A program made the translations under genes and the position numbers. The notes below the pieces were generated by a model. That model was not told the DNA's origin, did not search any database, and saw only the letters and a program-made list of their open reading frames with translations. Below, piece by piece: positions 31,652-37,889 of a stretch of DNA of 37,889 nt. The stretch covers positions 169,284-207,172 of the forward strand of contig DF820456.1 of assembly GCA_000739515.1 (NCBI GenBank), read 5' to 3'. Position 1 is the first letter of the stretch, and the number at the start of each line of letters is the position of its first letter. This DNA comes from Candidatus Moduliflexus flocculans. Lineage in GTDB: Bacteria > Moduliflexota > Moduliflexia > Moduliflexales > Moduliflexaceae.

Positions 31652-32128
31652 ATGTTATGGCAAGAAATTTGTGAGCATCCCGCGTTGCAGAATTTGCCCT
31701 TCAAAATAGAGTCAAACAAACAAGGAGCGATTATCATGAGTCCGGTGAAAGTCTCGCATTCGATTTTTCAAGGAAGGATTTTGCGTATATTGAACGCCAT
31801 GCTGAAAGACGGAGAAGCACTTGTCGAATGCGCAATTGCGACCAAACAAGGGACGAAAGTGGCTGACGTGGCGTGGGCGTCGAACGAGCGGATCGCGCAC
31901 ATCAAAAATGAAGTCGAATGTTCGATTGCGCCGGAAATCTGCGTAGAAGTCGTGTCATACAGCAACACGCAGCGCGAAATTCGCGGCAAAAGCAAGCTCT
32001 ATTTCGACGCGGGCGCGTTAGAAGTCTGGCATTGTGCCGAAAACGGAACAATGACGTTTTACAGCCCCGCCGGAAAAATGCCGAATTCTGCGCTTGCGCC
32101 TGCGTTTCCGGTGAAAATTGAATTGTAG
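31652..32128 (+). CDS. Uma2-family (DUF820) putative nuclease
   Basis: A 158-residue protein of the Uma2/DUF820 family, which has a restriction-endonuclease-like fold and is strongly expanded in cyanobacteria and other repeat-rich genomes. Visible pattern: KVSHSIFQGRILRILNAML, then D in VADVAWASNERI, the EICVEVVSYSN strand and K in KSKLYFDAGALEVWHC. The biological role of the family is unclear. ATG 31652 has GGGAG eight bases upstream; a GTG at 31643 overlaps that site and is rejected. It ends with TAG, followed by a TAA within a few codons. Confidence 0.85.
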   Translation: MLWQEICEHPALQNLPFKIESNKQGAIIMSPVKVSHSIFQGRILRILNAMLKDGEALVECAIATKQGTKVADVAWASNERIAHIKNEVECSIAPEICVEVVSYSNTQREIRGKSKLYFDAGALEVWHCAENGTMTFYSPAGKMPNSALAPAFPVKIEL

Positions 32129-32136
32129 ATTTTATA

Positions 32137-32169
32137 AGACCTCACAGGTTTTAAAAACCTGTGAGGTCT
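32137..32169. repeat. ACCTCACAGG palindrome, copy 3
   Basis: Same 33-base palindrome as at 14754 and 29642, with TTTTAAAAA instead of TTTTTAAAA at the centre, which is the inverted orientation. It starts nine bases after the Uma2 stop and is followed by GTTTTT, a plausible terminator. Confidence 0.75.
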
Positions 32170-32189
32170 GTTTTTGCCATTAGCTGATG

Positions 32190-32222
32190 AGCTGTCAGAC
32201 ACCTTTGAAGTGTCTGACAGCT
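32190..32222. repeat. GTCAGACA hairpin repeat, copy 4
   Basis: Arms AGCTGTCAGACAC (32190-32202) and GTGTCTGACAGCT (32210-32222), loop CTTTGAA. It is the middle of three different palindromes packed between Uma2 and the ROCO gene. Confidence 0.75.
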
Positions 32223-32238
32223 TTGCGATTTTTCTTAC

Positions 32239-32306
32239 AACGACAAGGATGCGTGTAAGCAAAGATATTCCGCGCATCATCCTTGCTTACACGCATCCTT
32301 GTCGTT
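32239..32306. repeat. Long palindrome (GTGTAAG family), copy 2
   Basis: Twenty-four perfectly paired bases (32239-32262 with 32283-32306), one mismatch, three more pairs, and a 12-base loop. It matches 5778-5845 at 22 of 28 arm positions. Four of the six differences keep base pairing (T-A/G-C, C-G/A-T, T-A/C-G, A-T/C-G). The right arm ends seven bases before the ROCO gene's ATG. Confidence 0.75.
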
Positions 32307-32550
32307 CAACACCATGACCGCCGCCGAACAAGCGAGCTTGGAACAGATTCGCGCCGAACTCGAAAAAGAAGGAAAATCCTTTCGCGAACTCCCGAAATTT
32401 GCGGAATACATCGAAGCAAAACAGCGTTATCAGGGCGAAGAACTGGGACAGCGGCTCAAGGCGATTGATTGCAATTTTTGGGAAAGCGAACCGGGCTATG
32501 CGTCGAATGCCGATGGACAGGTGATCGGTGTTATTCTTCATCGAACAAAG

Positions 32551-32946
32551 CTCAGTGACCTGACCGCGCTCGCCGCAATCACGCAATTGCAACTGCTTGA
32601 TGTCAGCAGCACGCCAATCAGTGACCTGACGCCGCTCGCCGCGCTCACGCAGTTGCGAGAAATTCGTGCCTACAACACGCAAGTCAGCAACCTGACGCCG
32701 CTCGTCGCGCTTACGCAATTGAAAGAGCTTAATGTCGGCAACACACAAGTCAGCGACCTGACGCCGCTTGTCGCCCTCACGCAACTGCTCGAACTTTATA
32801 TCTATAACACGCAGATCAGCGATCTAACGCCGCTTGCCCGGCTGACGCAGTTTCAAGAACTTTATATCAACCACACGCAGGTCAGCGATCTGATGCCGCT
32901 CGTTAGACTGACGCAACTTGAAATACTTGTTGCCAAAAATTGCCGG
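32551..32946 (+). repeat. Six tandem 66-bp units encoding leucine-rich repeats
   Basis: Each unit encodes 22 residues of the form (I/V)SDLTPLAALTQLxELxxxNTQ. Units 2 to 4 are the most alike at the DNA level, which points to recent duplication or gene conversion within the array. The first and last units are diverged, as usual at solenoid ends. Confidence 0.85.
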
Positions 32947-34483
32947 GTTTCGTTGTTGCCTCGCGCTCTTGCCGAAAGGCTCGAAGCTATCAGCCTTGCT
33001 GGAAATCCGCTGGAACGCCCTCCGATGGAAATCGCGAAGCAGGGAAAAGCGGCGAGACTGGCGTGGTTCTACGCCAATGAAGGCGGGTGGCCCTTGAACG
33101 AAGTCAAGGCGCTCCTCGTCGGGGATGGCGGCGCAGGCAAAACGTCGTTGGTCAAGCGGTTGTTCGGCGAAATGTTCGATCCGCATGAAAGCCAGACGCA
33201 CGGCATTCTGATCCGCGACTGGAAGATGGATGAACGCGACATCACCGTCCATCTCTGGGATTTCGGCGGGCAGGAGATTATGCACACCACGCACCAGTTT
33301 TTCCTCTCCAAACGGAGTCTCTATATTCTCGTGCTGGATGGCCGCAAAGAGGAAAAAACCGAATACTGGCTCAAGCATATCGCCACCTTCGGCGGCGCGT
33401 CGCCGGTGGTGATCGTGACTTGCCACGCGCTGGGGCGACGCCTGGTTCGGCGTCAAAACGCAGTTAGAGGGCTTGAAATCGCCGTTCATCGCCTACGAAC
33501 AATACGTGCAGATGTGCGAAGCGGCGCAGATTGCCGACGAACAGAGCCAGACCGTCCTTGCCGATTTTCTGCATGATCTTGGGATCGCGCTCCATTTCCA
33601 CGACCCGATTCTCAAGGAAACCAACGTCATCAATCCGCGCTGGGCCACCGAAGGCGTATACGCGATTATCAACGCGCCGCAATTAGCCGCGAACAGCGGC
33701 CTGTTGCGCCATGCTGCGCTCTGCGACCTTCTCGATTGCCAGCGTTATCCGCGCCGCAAGCACGACTATCTGCTCGAATTGATGAAAAAATTCGAGTTGT
33801 GTTATCAATTCAACGACGACACGCTGCTTGTGCCGGATTTATTGAGCAAAGACGAGCCGGATTTCCCCTTCGATGAAGCCGCCGCGCTCCGTTTCCGTTT
33901 CGAATACGATTTTCTGCCCCGCTCCGTGATGCCGCGTTTCATCGTCAAAATGCACCGCGACATTCTCGACGATCTGCGCTGGCGCACCGGCGTCGTGCTG
34001 CGGGATCAGGCGTTCCGCGCCACCGCCGTCGTGCGCGTTGACCATGAAGCCCGCGCGATTGCGATAGCGGTCAGCGGCGAGCGTAAGCGGGAATATTTCG
34101 CCGTGCTGCGCAAAACCTTGCGCGATCTGCACGCCTCATTCGAAAAATTGGACGTGAAAGAGATGGTGCCGCTGCCGGATCATCCTGACATCGCCATCGA
34201 ATACGAGGAATTGCTCGGCTGCGAGCAGATGAAAATGACGGAATACACGGTCGGCAAGCTGCGCAAGCGCTATAACGTCACCGAACTCCTGAACGGCATC
34301 GAAGCGGAAACCGAACGCAACCGCGATGAATTGCAACGGCGGCTTGACGATTTGCAGCGCAAACGCCGCTATTTGGAGCAAAAACGAGACGAAGCGCGGG
34401 ACGAGATCGGCAGCCTCGACCTGCCGGACGATTTCCGGCGCGAACTGACCGAATTTTTGACCACGCTTCCGGCAATCAGCTAG

Positions 34484-34840
34484 CAGAACGGGCGGTCAGC
34501 GTTTTTAATCAATGCCGCATTAGAAGATGGTTTGAAAAAACAGATATTGATCGAACAAGCCCCGGCCTATTTCGTGCCGCATTTGATTGACGCAGCTTGC
34601 AAATTCGGCGCAAGCGGCGGTGCTCGGCATCCGCTCGAAATGATGCTTGAGGCCGCCAAAGATGGGATCGGGCAGAATCGCCAGCAGCACGCCGAAGAGA
34701 TGATTTTTCATCTTCGGTCGCTCGTTCATGCCGCCAAATCCGCCGCACGCTACGCCGTCGAAACCGAACTGACCGGCGTGGAAAATGATCTGCGCCGCCT
34801 TGAAAATCAATTGCGCCTGTTAGATGGACGAATCCCTTGA
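34484..34840 (+). other. Open frame after TAG encoding an effector-associated-like domain
   Basis: In the same frame as the COR reading frame, 118 codons continue after TAG 34481. The recognisable domain begins at once (QNGRSAFLINAALEDGLKKQ, then APAYFVPHLIDAACKFG, GGARHPLEMMLEAAKDGIGQ, IFHLRSLV) and recalls the helical EAD1-type effector-associated domains of bacterial NTPase and caspase conflict systems. The only start codon in reach, TTG 34532, would cut into the domain. It was therefore probably once part of the ROCO protein. A coiled-coil tail follows (TELTGVENDLRRLENQLRLL). The domain name is from memory and needs a profile search. Confidence 0.5.
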
Positions 34841-34904
34841 ATAAGGGGGGGCAAAGCTTAAAACCGGTAATTCAACAAAATCGCGGAAATCTGCGAAAAA
34901 ACCC

Positions 34905-34933
34905 TTGACAGCGAATTCTTGCGGCGCGAATAC
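34905..34933 (+). promoter_or_regulatory. Putative promoter of the small exported protein
   Basis: TTGACA (34905-34910), 17 bases, then GAATAC (34928-34933), about 95 bases before the ATG. The -35 is perfect and the -10 moderate. The 188-base gap also holds a GCCGAAAC hairpin. Confidence 0.4.
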
Positions 34934-34959
34934 AAGGCTTGTCGTGAAAAGGTGTATCT

Positions 34960-34987
34960 GTAGGCCGAAACTTCGGTTTCGACTTAC
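34960..34987. repeat. Small hairpin repeat (GCCGAAAC family), copy 2
   Basis: GTAGGCCGAAAC, TTCG loop, GTTTCGACTTAC. It has one C-A mismatch, at the same place as in the 5926-5951 copy, and one G-T pair. TTCG is a very stable RNA tetraloop. It lies in the untranslated leader of the next gene. Confidence 0.55.
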
Positions 34988-35028
34988 GACACAGCGCATG
35001 AAAATGTTATGTTCAGGGAGGAGATGCC

Positions 35029-35418
35029 ATGAAAACACGTGTCGTGCTGGTTGTTGGTCTTGTGGTAATGATGATGTTCGCGGCGACGCAGGTCTTTGCT
35101 CAATATGACGAAGCCAAAGTCAAAGGCGTTATGAAAACAGCGATGACGGCAATGGGTGAAGTGGGAAAAGCTGCTGAAAGCAAAGAGTTTTATGTTGCTG
35201 CTGAGAAACTGATGACGATTGCGCAGGCGTTCAAATCATTGGAAAGCGTGACGCCGAAAAAAGGGTCAAAAGAAGAGTGGAATAAAAACCATCAGACCTT
35301 GATTAAAGCCGCGTTCAAGGGGATCGGCGCGTGCGGCGAAGAAGATCAGGCCAAATTGAATGCCGCAATTGCTGAAATCGGGGCGCAGATGAAAGTCGGA
35401 CACGGCATGTTCAAATAA
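35029..35418 (+). CDS. Small exported helical protein, 129 residues
   Basis: A signal peptide is clear (MKTRVVLVVGLVVMMMFAAT, cleavage near VFA-QY), so the 105-residue mature protein is periplasmic or secreted. It is lysine- and alanine-rich and looks like a four-helix bundle. The spacing of helices and the end region recall cytochrome c'-type proteins, but the haem motif CxxCH is absent (VGHGMFK at the end), so haem binding is not supported. ATG 35029 has a strong GGGAGGAG ribosome site. It is followed by a palindrome with a T-run. It is convergent with the caspase-like gene. Confidence 0.8.
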   Translation: MKTRVVLVVGLVVMMMFAATQVFAQYDEAKVKGVMKTAMTAMGEVGKAAESKEFYVAAEKLMTIAQAFKSLESVTPKKGSKEEWNKNHQTLIKAAFKGIGACGEEDQAKLNAAIAEIGAQMKVGHGMFK

Positions 35419-35430
35419 GAACACTTCATA

Positions 35431-35463
35431 ACACCTCACAGGTTTTGAAAACCTGTGAGGTGT
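35431..35463. terminator. ACCTCACAGG palindrome, copy 4, acting as terminator
   Basis: A 33-base palindrome starting ACACCTCACAGG, with G at the centre, followed by a T-run (35464-35469). Compared with the other copies the second base pair is C-G instead of G-C, a compensated change. It lies between convergent genes, right where both transcripts should end. Confidence 0.75.
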
Positions 35464-35469
35464 TTTTTA

Positions 35470-36894
35470 TTATTTCCCCGGCGTCGGCGTCAAATCAGGA
35501 GTTGGCGTGGGAGTCGGCGCGGTCTGGCAATAATTGCCGCTATTCATCATGACCGCTTCCACCGCGTCCGCCGCAATCGTGCCAGCAGACGTGGCGACCG
35601 TGTATTTCAGCGCGTACGCGCATTCGGAAAACTTGTACGGGCACCCGCCGCAGCTATAAAACTCCGCCTGCCACTCCCGCACTAACGCCCATTGATACGC
35701 CGGCACTGTGCGAATATCCGGCAGAAACGACCCGCGCCGCCCCTGTTTGCAAGTTGACGGCGGTTCATCCTGCGTCAACGTTTCTTCGTAATCAATCCGC
35801 GACACCGTCACCGGGCTGCCAGAGGCGTTATCCACATACAGGCGGTACGCGATGCTGCCGCACGAGGTTTGAATATCCGGCACAATCTGCAAGCGCGCCT
35901 TGACTTTGGACGGGTCTGCCGGAGTATCCGCGCCATTATCGCTGCTCTGACTGTTCAGCGTGAGCGCCACGCCGCCGCCAATCGCTGCCGCCACGCCAAC
36001 ACCGAGCGCGACTTTCGTGCCGGTGCTCATCCCTTTTTTCTCACCGGATGATGTCGTTGATACTGGTTCGGTTGTCGGTTTCGGAATCGTCTGAATGCCC
36101 GCGAACATCATCACCTGCTGCGCGGCGTTGCCGTCGGAAATCTGCGGTTCTTGCTTCGATTCGCTGGCAACAAGATACCGCACATTTTGATACACTTCGA
36201 AGAGCGACACCTTGCCGTTCCGGTCTAAATCAATCGCGGCATGAATATTCGGGTCCATCAGCGTATTCATGAGATAATAGGTAAACAAGCCGTTTTTCTG
36301 ACCGTCCTTCTCGTAGGCTTCCTGAATGCCGTTCGCTGAAGTCATCACCACCACGCCGGGCTTGCTTTTGGTGATTTCCGCGACAGTTTCGTTGTTCAAG
36401 CCGGTCAGATGCTCGCGATCAATAATCGGTTTCGCGCCCTTTCCCGCGATTTTGCCGCTAAAACAGGCATCCGCGAAAAAGATAATCTCGTTCGCCTCAA
36501 TTTTGCTCAACGCCTTTTGCAGGCTTTCCAGCGTAAATGCATTTTCAATATCATACGGCACGAGCGGCGAATTATCCTTGCCATGCCCGGAATAAAAGAT
36601 ATAGACGCGGTCTTCTGGTTTCGCCACCAATCCAAGCCAGCCGAAGGCGTCGCGAATGTTTTCCCGCGTGGCGTCGCTATTTTTCAAAATTCGATACTGA
36701 TCTTCCGGCAATCCCAACCCATAACGCAAAAACGTGCTGAATTCGATGGCGTCTTTGTCCGCCCATTTCAACGATAACTCCGGCACATTATATTCCGAAA
36801 TGCCGATGCACAGCCCCCACGTCTTCGGCGCGGCCTGCGTCGTCGTCGCGCCCAGCAATAATACGATAATACATAACCCGCCAATTCGTTTCAT
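35470..36894 (-). CDS. Exported caspase-family (C14) protein with EF-hand and C-terminal domain
   Basis: A 474-residue protein. A signal peptide (GLCIIVLLLGATTTQAA) is followed by a caspase-like domain with the catalytic dyad H104 (YIFYSGHGKD) and C144 (FFADACFSGK). Within its C-terminal part lies an EF-hand-like loop at 222-233 (D-x-D-x-N-G-x-V-S-x-x-E), suggesting calcium control. Then come a Thr/Ser-rich linker, a glycine-rich hydrophobic helix (294-314), a cysteine-containing beta-rich domain and a Pro-Thr tail (TPTPTPDLTPTPGK). Export and a possible membrane anchor place the peptidase outside the cytoplasm. ATG 36894 has AGGAGGT upstream. It may be a developmental, stress or defence protease; the substrate is unknown. 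Confidence 0.88.
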   Translation of the reverse strand: MKRIGGLCIIVLLLGATTTQAAPKTWGLCIGISEYNVPELSLKWADKDAIEFSTFLRYGLGLPEDQYRILKNSDATRENIRDAFGWLGLVAKPEDRVYIFYSGHGKDNSPLVPYDIENAFTLESLQKALSKIEANEIIFFADACFSGKIAGKGAKPIIDREHLTGLNNETVAEITKSKPGVVVMTSANGIQEAYEKDGQKNGLFTYYLMNTLMDPNIHAAIDLDRNGKVSLFEVYQNVRYLVASESKQEPQISDGNAAQQVMMFAGIQTIPKPTTEPVSTTSSGEKKGMSTGTKVALGVGVAAAIGGGVALTLNSQSSDNGADTPADPSKVKARLQIVPDIQTSCGSIAYRLYVDNASGSPVTVSRIDYEETLTQDEPPSTCKQGRRGSFLPDIRTVPAYQWALVREWQAEFYSCGGCPYKFSECAYALKYTVATSAGTIAADAVEAVMMNSGNYCQTAPTPTPTPDLTPTPGK

Positions 36895-37227
36895 AGTTCT
36901 TTGACCTCCTGTATTCTCAACGATATACGCGCTGTTCGGCGCAATTCACGCGCCGGATAGCGATGATCTCCATGCAACCGCCTGATAGGACACTCACGGA
37001 AAAGTCAAGCAGAAAAAAATCTTGACAATTCACTGTGAACATCGTCGGTTGAAAAAGACAATAACGCATTTCAGATTTAAAGGTTTTGCCTATGAAAACA
37101 ACAGTCAATACCTGACATCTGCAACAAACAACATGATTGTGTTTTCAAATACAACTCCATTGAATCGGATTAGCCTTGATTTAAAGATTTGTTAGTTACA
37201 AAATCATAGTAAACAGGAGAAAAGAGT
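36895..37227. other. AT-rich intergenic region
   Basis: A 333-base gap between the divergent caspase-like and GTPase genes. It marks the change to AT-rich DNA that continues to about 37800. A TTGACA at 37022-37027 lacks a convincing -10. A 63-codon minus-strand frame here resembles nothing. No repeat is seen. Confidence 0.45.
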
Positions 37228-37804
37228 ATGAGTTTTATGGAGGGGAATCAATTGTTTGCAACGCCAATATCAGACAACATGATCGAAGAGATCACCAATA
37301 ACGTTAGGAGACAATTTTCTATGAAGCCTCAAATAGCGATTGCTGGTTTTGGTAAAGCAGGAAAATCTTCTCTATTTAACTCAATTTATGGTGAAAATGT
37401 GGCAAAAGTGAGTATGAGAACCGATGAAACGACAGAAATGCAGTCTCGCGAAAAATTCGGAATAGACTTTACTGATACTCCAGGTATCGGGACTGCAAAA
37501 TTTTCTTTTGAAAAAGTCAAACAAATGGGGGTATTTGATAGACAGCATATTGTCATTCATGTTTTGAATGGCGCTTCAGCTATCTCAGAACAAGATGAAC
37601 ATTTGCATGAGCTTATTACGCAATCATCAACAAAACGAGTGACCGTTGTAAATAAGGTTGATATACTAGATCTATCCGAACAAGAAGAATATGCACAAAG
37701 AAAGTATGAAAGAGAAACTCGGGCTCTTTCCAGATGATTTTATATTCATTTCAGCTAAAAAAGGGATAGGAATAACTCAGCTTATTCAACATATTACGAA
37801 CTGA
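37228..37804 (+). pseudogene. Small P-loop GTPase (TRAFAC type), frameshifted near the 3' end
   Basis: ATG 37228 (AGGAGA upstream) opens a GTPase of the Era/EngA-like class: G1 GFGKAGKSS, a switch threonine near ETTEM, G3 DTPG and G4 NKVD. The frame ends at 37737 shortly after G4 with out-of-character residues (ERETRALSR). Moving to the +1 frame at about 37700-37710 gives KEKLGLFPDDFIFISAKKGIGITQLIQHITN and a TGA at 37802-37804, which supplies the missing G5 motif (SAKKG) and final helix. Together they make one intact domain of about 190 residues. The cause is an indel, a sequencing error or, less likely, programmed shifting. The gene is much more AT-rich than the rest, indicating foreign origin. 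Confidence 0.75.
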
Positions 37805-37825
37805 TGTTACGCAGCGCCGCCGACA

Positions 37826-37856
37826 ATTCCCCTCCTGGGAGGGGCAAGGGGTGGGT
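37826..37856. repeat. Interspersed repeat, right copy
   Basis: Identical over 31 bases to 37-67, in the same orientation, 37.8 kb apart. It follows the AT-rich GTPase segment, where GC content rises again. Confidence 0.7.
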
Positions 37857-37889
37857 TCGTCCGTGAGTGATTGCTCGTGTCAAGAACCC

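Larger units (their letters stand above)
32314..34840 (+). pseudogene. LRR-Roc-COR (ROCO) gene with effector-associated-like tail; frameshifted and TAG-interrupted
   Basis: Frame A (ATG 32314 to 33576): charged helical start, six 22-residue leucine-rich repeats (32551-32946, 66 bases each) and the first part of a Roc GTPase domain (G1 GDGGAGKTS, G3-type DFGGQE), reading sensibly to VVIVT near 33418. Frame B (about 33419-34483): RWGDAWFGVKTQLEGL, a complete COR domain (FLHDLGIALHFHDP, NVINPRWATEGVY) and a coiled coil. The roughly 60-70 residues expected between, including G4 (NKxD), are missing, so a deletion shifted the frame. Frame B stops at TAG 34481, but the same frame is open to 34840 and encodes an EAD-like helical domain (NGRSAFLINAALED, FVPHLIDAACKFG). 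ATG 32314 has no ribosome site and follows a hairpin. Confidence 0.75.

Noticed and set aside
32287..32784. Repetitive arginine-rich minus-strand frame
   Set aside because: It is the antisense of the tandem leucine-rich repeat DNA, which explains its apparent periodicity.
32551..32946. 66-bp periodic repeats considered as a CRISPR-like array
   Set aside because: The period is protein-coding (22 residues), with no alternation of constant repeats and unique spacers.
35029..35418. Small exported protein considered as cytochrome c'
   Set aside because: The CxxCH haem-attachment motif is missing; only the helical pattern is similar.
36917..37108. 63-codon minus-strand reading frame upstream of the caspase-like gene
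   Set aside because: AT-rich intergenic sequence, no ribosome site, no similarity recognised.
1..37889. Window considered as a single mobile island bounded by the 31-bp repeats at 37 and 37826
   Set aside because: The interior holds many housekeeping genes and no integrase or tRNA site; the repeat is more likely one of many dispersed copies.

Overview
This 37.9 kb stretch looks like a chromosomal segment of a large-genome, probably diderm (Gram-negative type) bacterium of roughly 50-55% GC. The gene content mixes housekeeping genes (coaX, idi, rsmI, fumC, nadE) with signalling, sugar uptake and accessory genes. Intergenic space is unusually rich in short palindromic interspersed repeats: at least eight families and more than 20 copies. 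This, together with a ROCO-type GTPase, an effector-associated-like domain and a secreted caspase-like protein, is reminiscent of filamentous or multicellular lineages such as the uncultured Moduliflexus/Vecturithrix (KSB3) group, Chloroflexi or cyanobacteria. The placement is a guess from style, not proof. No rRNA, tRNA or CRISPR array was seen.

Layout. (1) 97-2681: a PhoB/PhoR-like two-component pair. (2) 2868-4676: a membrane-anchored MutS-type ATPase, convergent with coaX (4772-5587) across a shared palindromic terminator. (3) 5990-15484: a carbohydrate uptake/catabolism locus with a TolB-like beta-propeller protein, a LacI regulator, a complete CUT1 sugar ABC transporter (two permeases, ATPase, binding protein), then a VOC protein, an aldo/keto reductase and a ThuA-like protein. 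Three near-identical operator sequences lie in front of the propeller gene, lacI itself and the transporter operon, so this is most likely one auto-regulated LacI regulon. (4) 15870-20855, minus strand: a cupin plus an unknown small protein; a PAS-PAS-GAF-GAF-PP2C phosphatase translationally coupled to idi; an L,D-transpeptidase. (5) 21144-23142: a small AT-rich membrane protein and a B12-binding radical SAM protein. (6) 23302-31453, minus strand: a cytoplasmic substrate-binding-protein/receiver-domain fusion, a YjbR-like protein, a gene interrupted by an amber codon, an orphan EpsI, a PD-(D/E)XK-like protein, rsmI, fumC and nadE. (7) 31652-37804: an accessory segment with a Uma2-type protein, a broken LRR-Roc-COR gene followed in frame by an effector-associated-like domain, a small exported helical protein, an exported caspase-like protein with an EF-hand, and an AT-rich, frameshifted GTPase.

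The most unusual items are: the binding-protein/receiver fusion with no membrane or DNA-binding part; the damaged (or recoded) ROCO/effector-domain gene beside a caspase-like gene; two otherwise open genes cut by in-frame TAG codons; and a 28-bp-arm palindrome whose two copies differ by compensatory base changes, as expected if the folded structure is under selection.
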